Source of the DNA: Bacillota bacterium
Lineage (GTDB): Bacteria > Bacillota > Clostridia > Lachnospirales > Lachnospiraceae
DNA: 7,344 nucleotides
Reading direction: 5' to 3'
NCBI GenBank assembly: GCA_023436765.1
Contig: JAEZHX010000143.1
Location: 1 to 7,344 of the forward strand
Shown here: piece after piece, positions 1-6,045 of the stretch
Layout of the letters: each line of letters starts with the position of its first letter
How positions within the stretch are numbered: position 1 is the stretch's first letter
Program-made: the position numbers and the translations under genes
The notes under the pieces: generated by a model
What the model was told of the DNA's origin: nothing
Databases searched by the model: none
What the model saw: only the letters and a program-made list of their open reading frames with translations

Positions 1-71
1 GTTTATCTTAAGAAGTAACGATATCATGATGTTGTTGGCAAAATAACTTCATATAATGCGTAATTGAAGGA

Positions 72-119
72 AGGACGTGTTTCAAAACTAACAGCTTTCG
101 TTAGGATGAAACACGTCCT
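72..119 (-). terminator. Putative intrinsic terminator after the GH10 xylanase gene
   Basis: A perfect 13-bp inverted repeat (72-84 with 107-119) encloses a second nested stem (CTAAC 88-92 with GTTAG 100-104) around a 7-nt loop. It begins 14 nt after the xylanase stop codon. Read on the minus strand, the stem is preceded by AAAG and followed by a T-rich but interrupted tract (TTCCTTCAATT). The tail is therefore weaker than a classical U-run. On the plus strand it is followed by CTCTTTAT, so it may act in both directions. The 70 bases before it show no gene. Confidence 0.75.
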
Positions 120-133
120 CTTTATAACGATAT

Positions 134-3100
134 CTACTTCACTATTGTTAGGGGTGTTACAAAGGATCTTGAAGTTTTGTTGTATAGCTTAACAGTAGTG
201 GTAACAATAACCTTTCCTGCTTTTTTGGCAGTGACATTACCATTCTTATCTACGGAAGCAATTGCTGGATCACTTACCTTATAAGTAACGGTAACAGCAC
301 CAATTGCTTCATCGGAGGTTTTGTTTTTTAATGATTTCACAAGCTCCAGGCTAATAGGTAGCTCAAGCTTTATGGAGGTCTTCTTTCCAACCTTGATCGA
401 TGCTTTTGCTGCGTATACCTTGATTTGATCTCTCAAAGGAGTACATAGCTTACTGTTCGCTTTTTTCGTGAGCACTACATAGGTGCCGGCTTCCAATACA
501 GTAAAGGTAATTTGGCCCTCCTGATCTACCTTCTTGGTAAATCCATATGCAACTGTCTCTAATTTACCGGTCTCCTCATTCACGCGGTAGATATATACCT
601 TACCATTTGCCATGGGGTCCTTAACTGTAATAGTTACAGTTTCTTTACCGGTAACTGGTTTGGTCAGTAAAATAGCAGCACCCGTTACCTTTTGCTTATG
701 AAGCAGGTTCGAGATAACCTCACTATCCTTTGCAGCATCCTCTAGGGTTTTCTGAACAAATAATTTCTCATTATCGTTCGTATCTGTTTCATCTTTGACG
801 TCGGAATCACCGGCATTCCCGGTGCCTCCATTATTTCCGCCATTGTTTCCACCACCGTTACCATTACCGGGGTCTGACTTAATGAAGGTCACGGTACCAA
901 ATACGGATGGATTTGCATAGCCGGAGCCGGTTGCATCAAACCAATTATAGGTACCTGCACGACTACCACTGCCTGCATCATCATTAATCTGGAAATCAAC
1001 ACCGAGTATGGTTCCTGCTGCAGGTGTCACATCGGTCCACCTAAATGCGGCTTCTACAATATACCCATTAGCGGTTAATTTTGTAAAGGATTTTAGATTG
1101 TCTGCATTGCATTTTGCTCCGTTAAAGGAAGCCTCATTATCAAAGTTAATACGATATTGACTATCATCCGGTTCATAGGAGGATGCCTTTGCATTATTCT
1201 GATCAATGAATACTTCTAAGGAATCCTGCTCCCAAGCATTCGCATTTGACTTTGAGATATGAGGGTCAGTAACCTCTGCATATACATATAGGTACTCCTC
1301 ATCCCACATTGCTCTTACATTTGCAGTGGCAACGATATTCCCTGTTTTAACGGTTAACGGAAGGGAGCTCTGCTTCGTCCATACGGAATCCAGCTCACCG
1401 TCAATGGTAGCTTTGCCATAGTCAAATTCTGCGTAAGGCTTCAGGGTGATTTCACCGTAATACTTGCTTGTAGTATCCTGTGTATTCTTAAGATCATTCC
1501 AGGAAAGTATTTGTCCGTTGTTGATGACTACAACATCCAGACCGATGATTTTACCGATCTTCATTTCGCTAATCGGAATGGATATTGTGCCGGTATATCC
1601 ATCGGCAGTCACTTCCGCATTATTCCGATCAAGAATATATGGTGTAAAGGCTTTTTCGGACTTACTGTTTTCGCTGTCTACATATACTGCTATCTTATCA
1701 TCAGCTGCTGCAGTATTGTCCTTAACCTTAACCTGTACCTTAAGATGATCATTGGTCCATAGTACCTTAAACACTGCCTCAGTATCACTGTTCGCGAAGA
1801 TCGTTTCAGGCATTACTGACCAATTCTCTTTTGCTGAGTATAAAGCTGTTAAGCTATTCGTATTCGGCTCTAGCTGACTGGGATCTACAATACCGTAATA
1901 AGCAGGCTTAGCCTGATAATCATCATCAAATAACAGCGGGTATTGCGGTCTTGAACCATTTAACCAGGAAGCGCCGTCATGGGATCCCCATACGGTTACG
2001 GCGGTAATGTTAATTCCCTCCTGCCTCAGCTCATACATCTTATCAAAGAGTGCTTTGTAACGATAGCCCTGTTTGGTAAGCTCGCCCTGACTGGAGGCAA
2101 TATCCAGCTCTGTGATTTGAATTTCATCAACTACAGATGCATAGAGGCGTATTGCCGCTTCAAAGCTATCAATGGAAGGATTTAGCATATTATAATGTCC
2201 CTGCATACCCATCCCATCAATTCTGGTACCGGGATAATCCTTAATTCTTACAATGAGATCATGAATAGCAGCAGCCTTTACGCTATCCGTCTCACCGTAA
2301 TCATTATAGAAAAGCTTCATATGACTGGGTGCATACTTATTCGCTATTGCGAAGGCTTCTTTGATATAGGTGTCATCACCTTTAAATATCTGATACCAGT
2401 TGGAGGTTCCGCCGCTTCCGTCCCCTACGCGAATGGTACCGTTATCAATCTGCTCGTTTACAACATCCCAGGCATAGATTAGTCCGGCATATTTGCTGTC
2501 TGCACCGTCGTAATGCTCCATTACGGTTTTAATATAATAATCCAAACGGCTTATCATTTCTTCCTTGGAGACAAACTCACCTGTCTCGGAGTAATCCGTT
2601 CTAAAGAACCAGCCTGGAGTCTGGGAGTGCCATAGCAATACATGGCCTCTTAAGCGGATCATATCGTCGGGATGTTCCTCGTTATACTGTAGAACAAAGT
2701 CCAAAACCTTATCTGCATTGGAAAAGTTCAAGATCGGATTTCCGTTCGTATCAAGCGTTGGTGTTCTGCCAAGGAACCCTTCCGGCTTCATTTCATTTTC
2801 AAGGGTAATGCTGCTAAAGTGCTTTGTTACGAGCTTCATGCGAACCTCATCATCAAGTGCACTTACCGGAATAGCAACACCTGCTTTACCGGCAATTGCT
2901 GTATCCTTCGCCAGATATTCCTTGATTGGCATTAAGTCTTCCTGTATGGATTTGCTGGGCTGCGATATTTGAGTAATCGTAAAGTGATCAACGTAAAAGT
3001 CAGGGCAAGTGGTTATTTCATCAACAATCAGATTACTTGCTTCAAGATAAAGGAACACATTCGTTGCGTTAGCAGGGATGTTGTAGGTGCCGGATATGGG

Positions 3101-4423
3101 CACATAACTATCACTTCCGGTTGTAGCCTGTGCTACAGTTTTATACTGTGTCTCCCCACTCGCATCATCATACTGCAGACTTAGTTTCATACTGGGACTG
3201 GTGCTTTTCACCTGAGCTGATACACGAACGGTTTTTCTGACATAGGCATTGGCATCAAAATTAACTCCGTTCCAGTCCTGTGTTCTTCCGGAAACCATAA
3301 GTGCTTTGGAACCATCAATTCCGGCATTGTCTACCACAGTAAGGGTTGCTGCTCTTGCGATTCCGATATGGGTTTCGCCTTCAAAGTCCTCCACTATGGT
3401 ATCACCGCTGCCGGTGTCGCCGTTATTTGGAGCTACGAGAGTAAAATCATCAAGATAGAAGTCACTTAAGTCACCTGCATCTCCTGTTTCAATATAAATA
3501 AATACATTTGTAACTTCCGCGGGGATTGCGAAAGAGCCTGATAAGTCCACATACTCACTGCCGCCGGTAGCACCGATTGCAATTTCTCTGTATTGGGTAG
3601 TAGCTTCCTCATCATATTGAATGCTGATCTTCATACTGGGACTTGCACTTTTTACCTTGGCGGATATCTGTAAGGTTTGTCCCACATAAGCATTTGCATC
3701 AAAGTTAACACCGTTCCAATTATTCGTTCTTCCGGAGACGAATAAAGCCCTGGAACCATCCGTTCCGGCACCATCCACAACCGCAAGGGTACTGCTTCTG
3801 GCGATGGCAATATTGGTAGCTCTTTCAAAATTCTCTATTATGGTTATGGGTTCAGGATCGTTGCCGGAATTCGTACTCTGTGCCGTTATCTTAATGTCAT
3901 CAACCATAATATTCTTAAAATCAGCTGTATCTGTTCCTTGAAGATATATTCTTACATTTTGTGCATCAGAAGGAACCGAATATGTACCTGAGAAATCCAC
4001 GTAGGAGCTTTCCGTCGTGGCCAAATCCTTTAACCAGATATATTCAGTTTTATCCCCATGATCATACTGTACTCCAAGAATACATTTTGTATCGGCACTA
4101 CGAACCTTCATGGATGCGGTTATGGTTGCTCCGGTTACTGAATTCGCAGCTAATGGGATCTGTATACCATGCCAATCCAAACTTCTTCCACTGATATTAA
4201 GCTCATGGTTCTCAGCAGATTGTTCTACAACAGTTATTTGCGTATGACTATCACCACGGGGTTGTATATCAGGATTGTAACCGGTACCCTCAAAGCTCTC
4301 ATCGACCAGTACAACTGTATCATTTGTAGTTGCTGCCTTAACAACCTGATTTGATGATATTGTCGGTATCATCATCAAAGCTGCTAATACTATGGCGGTT
4401 GCTCTTTTGAACGATTTACTCAT
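134..4423 (-). CDS. Secreted multimodular GH10 endo-1,4-beta-xylanase (CBM22 x3, GH10, CBM9 x2, Big_2)
   Basis: This is a 1429-residue secreted endo-beta-1,4-xylanase that would cleave xylan outside the cell. The start at 4423 is chosen because AAAGGAGG lies 7 nt upstream and a signal peptide follows at once: basic MSKSFKR, a hydrophobic core, and likely cleavage after VKA at residues 28-30. Modules are CBM22-like at about 39-182, 194-331 and 343-486; GH10 at about 491-847; CBM9-like at 857-996; CBM9 at 998-1182; a Gly/Asn linker at 1183-1220; an unnamed beta domain at 1221-1321; and a Big_2-like domain at 1332-1429. GH10 hallmarks are all present: ENEMKP 542-547, RGH...WHSQTP 592-603, acid/base Glu657 in WDVVNE, FYNDY 705-709, nucleophile Glu772 in ITELD, and VTVWG 810-813. 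It has no SLH repeats, dockerin or LPXTG motif, so it is probably free or loosely wall-associated. It appears to be monocistronic. The GH10 call is near certain; the borders of the accessory modules are approximate. Confidence 0.97.
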   Translation of the reverse strand: MSKSFKRATAIVLAALMMIPTISSNQVVKAATTNDTVVLVDESFEGTGYNPDIQPRGDSHTQITVVEQSAENHELNISGRSLDWHGIQIPLAANSVTGATITASMKVRSADTKCILGVQYDHGDKTEYIWLKDLATTESSYVDFSGTYSVPSDAQNVRIYLQGTDTADFKNIMVDDIKITAQSTNSGNDPEPITIIENFERATNIAIARSSTLAVVDGAGTDGSRALFVSGRTNNWNGVNFDANAYVGQTLQISAKVKSASPSMKISIQYDEEATTQYREIAIGATGGSEYVDLSGSFAIPAEVTNVFIYIETGDAGDLSDFYLDDFTLVAPNNGDTGSGDTIVEDFEGETHIGIARAATLTVVDNAGIDGSKALMVSGRTQDWNGVNFDANAYVRKTVRVSAQVKSTSPSMKLSLQYDDASGETQYKTVAQATTGSDSYVPISGTYNIPANATNVFLYLEASNLIVDEITTCPDFYVDHFTITQISQPSKSIQEDLMPIKEYLAKDTAIAGKAGVAIPVSALDDEVRMKLVTKHFSSITLENEMKPEGFLGRTPTLDTNGNPILNFSNADKVLDFVLQYNEEHPDDMIRLRGHVLLWHSQTPGWFFRTDYSETGEFVSKEEMISRLDYYIKTVMEHYDGADSKYAGLIYAWDVVNEQIDNGTIRVGDGSGGTSNWYQIFKGDDTYIKEAFAIANKYAPSHMKLFYNDYGETDSVKAAAIHDLIVRIKDYPGTRIDGMGMQGHYNMLNPSIDSFEAAIRLYASVVDEIQITELDIASSQGELTKQGYRYKALFDKMYELRQEGINITAVTVWGSHDGASWLNGSRPQYPLLFDDDYQAKPAYYGIVDPSQLEPNTNSLTALYSAKENWSVMPETIFANSDTEAVFKVLWTNDHLKVQVKVKDNTAAADDKIAVYVDSENSKSEKAFTPYILDRNNAEVTADGYTGTISIPISEMKIGKIIGLDVVVINNGQILSWNDLKNTQDTTSKYYGEITLKPYAEFDYGKATIDGELDSVWTKQSSLPLTVKTGNIVATANVRAMWDEEYLYVYAEVTDPHISKSNANAWEQDSLEVFIDQNNAKASSYEPDDSQYRINFDNEASFNGAKCNADNLKSFTKLTANGYIVEAAFRWTDVTPAAGTILGVDFQINDDAGSGSRAGTYNWFDATGSGYANPSVFGTVTFIKSDPGNGNGGGNNGGNNGGTGNAGDSDVKDETDTNDNEKLFVQKTLEDAAKDSEVISNLLHKQKVTGAAILLTKPVTGKETVTITVKDPMANGKVYIYRVNEETGKLETVAYGFTKKVDQEGQITFTVLEAGTYVVLTKKANSKLCTPLRDQIKVYAAKASIKVGKKTSIKLELPISLELVKSLKNKTSDEAIGAVTVTYKVSDPAIASVDKNGNVTAKKAGKVIVTTTVKLYNKTSRSFVTPLTIVK
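2966..3844 (-). repeat. Tandem duplication of CBM22 modules 2 and 3 within the xylanase gene
   Basis: The DNA for the second module (about 3431-3844) and the third (about 2966-3397) is visibly similar. Both carry near-identical segments encoding VSGRT..WNGVNFDANAYV and SPSMK(I/L)S(I/L)QYD. The encoded modules are roughly 60% identical by eye, whereas module 1 (about 3878-4309) is clearly more distant. This suggests modules 2 and 3 arose from a later duplication than the split from module 1. A 12-residue Gly/Asn/Asp/Thr-rich linker separates them. Confidence 0.8.
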
Positions 4424-4430
4424 TGATTTA

Positions 4431-4438
4431 CCTCCTTT
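4431..4438 (-). promoter_or_regulatory. Ribosome binding site of the xylanase gene
   Basis: On the minus strand this reads AAAGGAGG, fully complementary to the 16S rRNA 3' end, 7 nt before the ATG at 4423. It decides the start: the in-frame ATG at 4462 lies upstream of this site and inside the promoter -10 box, so it cannot be the start. Confidence 0.92.
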
Positions 4439-4460
4439 AGCAAATGTTATAACGCATACC

Positions 4461-4489
4461 ATTATAACGAATTAAAAATTGTTACTCTA
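4461..4489 (-). promoter_or_regulatory. Probable sigma-A promoter of the xylanase gene
   Basis: A consensus -10 box TATAAT (minus strand, 4466-4461) stands about 40 bases before the start codon, giving a leader of about 30 nt. The -35 hexamer at the right distance (TAGAGT, 4489-4484, 17-nt spacer) is poor, so the promoter may need an activator. A second TATAA-like copy follows 15 bp downstream (CGTTATAA at 4454-4447). No clear cre (CcpA) site is seen nearby. Confidence 0.6.
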
Positions 4490-4520
4490 CATATAAAATA
4501 GACAAATAATGTAATAAATA

Positions 4521-4537
4521 TTGTAAATAATTTACAA
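4521..4537. promoter_or_regulatory. Palindrome TTGTAAA-taa-TTTACAA, possible operator
   Basis: A perfect 7-bp inverted repeat with a 3-bp centre lies about 30 bp upstream of the xylanase -35 region and about 100 bp upstream of the first degV promoter. Its size and symmetry fit a dimeric regulator site in the divergent region. The local sequence is very AT-rich, so chance is a real alternative. Confidence 0.35.
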
Positions 4538-4633
4538 ATGACATATATAGAGAAGCCATATCATTGGATACATAAAAGAATTGGGAATAAGCACCTGAAA
4601 TGGACAAAAATCTATAAAATTTTTATAAACTCC

Positions 4634-4661
4634 TTGCATTTACAGATGTATATGCTATTAT
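4634..4661 (+). promoter_or_regulatory. Upstream promoter (P1) of the degV-family gene
   Basis: TTGCAT (4634-4639), a 16-nt spacer and TATTAT (4656-4661), with an extended -10 TGC at 4653-4655. Transcription would begin near 4668, giving a leader of about 86 nt. A 7-bp inverted repeat (ATATAGT 4660-4666, ACTATAT 4674-4680) overlaps the -10 end and the expected start point, a typical repressor position. Confidence 0.6.
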
Positions 4662-4690
4662 ATAGTAATAAAAACTATATTACATGGTGA

Positions 4691-4719
4691 TTGACATATC
4701 GACATGTAGTTATTATACA
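4691..4719 (+). promoter_or_regulatory. Proximal promoter (P2) of the degV-family gene
   Basis: A consensus -35 TTGACA (4691-4696), a 17-nt spacer and TATACA (4714-4719) place a start point near 4726, giving a short leader of about 28 nt before the ATG at 4754. By sequence this is the best match to a sigma-A promoter upstream of the gene, so it is probably the main one, with P1 in tandem 57 bp upstream. Confidence 0.65.
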
Positions 4720-4753
4720 GGATACAAAATTACTGGAATATTCGGAGGTTAAG

Positions 4754-5590
4754 ATGTCGTATAGAATTATTGGAGATAGTTGTACTGATTTACCGGATTA
4801 TCTTAAGAAAGATGAGCATTTCAAATTAGTACCCCTGACATTGATCGTAGATAATGCAGAGATCGTAGATAATGCAGGCTTTGATCAGAAGGATTTTCTA
4901 CATAGGGTTAAGGAGAGCCCTAACAGTCCGAAATCAGCCTGTCCTTCCCCTGAGGAATATATGAAGGAATTCGAGTATGACGGGGATATCTATGTGGTGA
5001 CGCTATCCTCTAATCTAAGCGGTTCCTATAACAGTGCGGAACTGGCTAAGAAGCTATATCTTGAGGAGCATCCGCATAAGAAGATTGAAATTATAGATTC
5101 CCGTTCAGCATCGGTAGGACAGACATTGATTGCCATGAAGATTAAAGAGATGATTGAAAAGGGTTATGTGTTTGATTCTGTGGTAGGAGCGATCCGAAGC
5201 TTCCGGGACAACCTGAAGACGAAATTTGTCCTTGAGTCCCTGGAGACATTAAGAAAGAATGGCAGGTTAACGAATCTGCAGGCAATCATCGCCAGTGCTC
5301 TGAATATTAAGCCGGTCATGGGAGCCACGCCGGAGGGAACGATCTGCAAGCTGGATCAGGCCCGCGGTATCGTCAAGGCATTGGTTACGATGACAAAAAT
5401 AATCGAACATGATGTGATCAAACCCCAGGAAAGAACCCTTGGGATTGCTCATTGCAATAACTACGAAAGAGCAGTATTTGTTAAGGAAGAAATCCTGAAG
5501 AGGGTACCCTTTAGGGATTGCTTTATCGTGGATACCGCCGGAGTCAGCTCACTCTATGCGAATGAGGGTGGAATTATCACCGCTTATTAA
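4754..5590 (+). CDS. DegV family fatty-acid-binding protein
   Basis: A 278-residue cytoplasmic protein of the DegV (FakB-like) family. Its members hold a fatty acid in a deep pocket; the best studied present it to the kinase FakA for phosphorylation before phospholipid synthesis. The start at 4754 has GGAGG 5 nt upstream and gives the typical DegV opening (YRIIGDSCTDLP). The longer frame from a TTG at 4691 begins inside a promoter and is rejected. Family features are SACPS at 61-65, SSNLSGSY at 85-92 (lipid head-group loops), IDSRSAS at 114-120, LRKNGRL at 166-172 and an NEGGIITAY end at 270-278. The length is normal. No fakA-like kinase gene lies beside it; lone degV copies are common in clostridia, so the kinase may be elsewhere. 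Which lipid it binds cannot be told. An 18-bp tandem repeat lies at codons 31-42. Confidence 0.93.
   Translation: MSYRIIGDSCTDLPDYLKKDEHFKLVPLTLIVDNAEIVDNAGFDQKDFLHRVKESPNSPKSACPSPEEYMKEFEYDGDIYVVTLSSNLSGSYNSAELAKKLYLEEHPHKKIEIIDSRSASVGQTLIAMKIKEMIEKGYVFDSVVGAIRSFRDNLKTKFVLESLETLRKNGRLTNLQAIIASALNIKPVMGATPEGTICKLDQARGIVKALVTMTKIIEHDVIKPQERTLGIAHCNNYERAVFVKEEILKRVPFRDCFIVDTAGVSSLYANEGGIITAY
4843..4878 (+). repeat. 18-bp near-perfect tandem repeat inside degV
   Basis: Two adjacent 18-bp units (4843-4860 and 4861-4878) differ only in the last base and share GATCGTAGATAATGCAG. They encode consecutive IVDNAE and IVDNAG in the strand and loop after VPLTL. The repeat keeps the reading frame. Confidence 0.9.
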
Positions 5591-5679
5591 GAAGGCCAAC
5601 CGAGCAAGCCTCTATCATCAAGTAATAAAATGGGTTATGTATCAAGAAGTATTTTATTATTCTAAACGAATGAAAATAG

Positions 5680-5730
5680 AGCACTTTGTCACATATCATA
5701 ATGGACAGAGTGCTTCTTATTTTGAATTTT
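5680..5730 (+). terminator. Intrinsic terminator after degV
   Basis: An 11-bp stem with one G-U pair (5680-5690 with 5704-5714) is extended by a small CAT/ATG pair within the loop. It is followed by a T-rich tail (TTCTTATTTTGAATTTT). It lies about 90 nt after the degV stop. Read on the minus strand it also ends in CTATTTTCATT, so it may be bidirectional. It isolates degV from the tRNA gene. Confidence 0.85.
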
Positions 5731-5744
5731 CATAAAATAAACAG

Positions 5745-5773
5745 TTGACTTTTTTATTCATTTATTAGATAAT
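5745..5773 (+). promoter_or_regulatory. Promoter of tRNA-Pro
   Basis: TTGACT (5745-5750), a 17-nt spacer and GATAAT (5768-5773). Transcription would start near 5780, leaving a leader of about 40 nt to be removed by RNase P before the mature 5' end at 5820. Confidence 0.8.
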
Positions 5774-5819
5774 AACTAATGCGGTGTTTAAGTATGCGGT
5801 AGGCATCGGAAGTGATTAT

Positions 5820-5893
5820 CGAGGCGTGGCTCAGTTTGGTAGAGCGCTGCGTTCGGGACGCAGAGGCCGTGGGTTCGAGTCCCGTCGCCTCGA
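5820..5893 (+). tRNA. tRNA-Pro (anticodon CGG)
   Basis: A complete 74-nt cloverleaf. The acceptor stem is CGAGGCG (5820-5826) with CGCCTCG (5886-5892) and discriminator A5893. The D stem is GCTC/GAGC (5829-5832, 5842-5845). The anticodon stem is CTGCG/CGCAG (5847-5851, 5859-5863) with loop TTCGGGA, so the anticodon CGG at 5854-5856 reads CCG proline codons. The variable loop has 5 nt, and the T arm has loop TTCGAGT (5874-5880) with two G-U pairs at the base of its stem. The 3' CCA is not encoded (GGA follows), so it must be added by the CCA-adding enzyme. It stands alone with its own promoter and terminator. Confidence 0.97.
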
Positions 5894-5900
5894 GGAAAAC

Positions 5901-5943
5901 AAGCCTATAAGATTCGGATATGGATCTTGTAGGTTTTTTTATT
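5901..5943 (+). terminator. Intrinsic terminator after tRNA-Pro
   Basis: A 12-bp stem (5904-5915 with 5922-5933, including two G-U pairs) closes a 6-nt loop and is followed directly by seven T residues (5934-5940). The upstream AAG can pair with the start of the T run. A textbook terminator 7 nt after the tRNA. Confidence 0.95.
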
Positions 5944-5979
5944 GCGAATTATTTCAGATAATGTGGCGAAAAAAGTGAC

Positions 5980-6008
5980 TTGACAGAATAGGCTGCATGG
6001 ATTAGTAT
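5980..6008 (+). promoter_or_regulatory. Promoter of the GNAT acetyltransferase gene
   Basis: A consensus -35 TTGACA (5980-5985), a 17-nt spacer and TAGTAT (6003-6008) give a start near 6015 and a leader of about 30 nt. It lies just after the tRNA terminator, so the acetyltransferase is an independent unit. Confidence 0.75.
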
Positions 6009-6045
6009 GGCATAAATAAAATCTGTAAAGTGGGGGGTGCTTAGG

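Noticed and set aside
1464..3458. Several plus-strand open frames of 68-95 residues
   Set aside because: They lie antisense to the xylanase gene, lack ribosome binding sites and resemble no protein family; they are shadows of the real frame.
4424..4462. Alternative xylanase start at 4462
   Set aside because: This ATG overlaps the -10 box and lies upstream of the strong AAAGGAGG site; starting there would put 13 extra residues before a normal signal peptide.
4691..4753. Alternative degV start at 4691 (TTG)
   Set aside because: The TTG is the start of a TTGACA -35 box, has no ribosome binding site, and adds residues not found in the family.
4424..4753. Riboswitch or small RNA in the divergent intergenic region
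   Set aside because: Leaders are short or lack any conserved aptamer core I recognise; only promoters and AT-rich palindromes are visible.
3..4810. Shared short words such as TTATCTTAAGAA (3-14 and near 4799) and TAACGATATC (16-25 and 125-134)
   Set aside because: Matches of 10-12 bp are expected by chance in an AT-rich window of this size, and no larger repeat surrounds them.
5164..5452. Two minus-strand open frames of 61 residues
   Set aside because: Antisense shadows of degV with no start signals or recognisable motifs.
5623..5659. TAATAAAAT/ATTTTATTA inverted repeat after degV
   Set aside because: A/T-only stem with a 19-nt loop; the stronger G/C-containing hairpin at 5680-5714 is the better terminator.
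5784..5978. 64-residue plus-strand open frame
   Set aside because: It runs straight through the tRNA-Pro and its terminator; its GRGFESRR-type translation is a well-known false product of tRNA genes.
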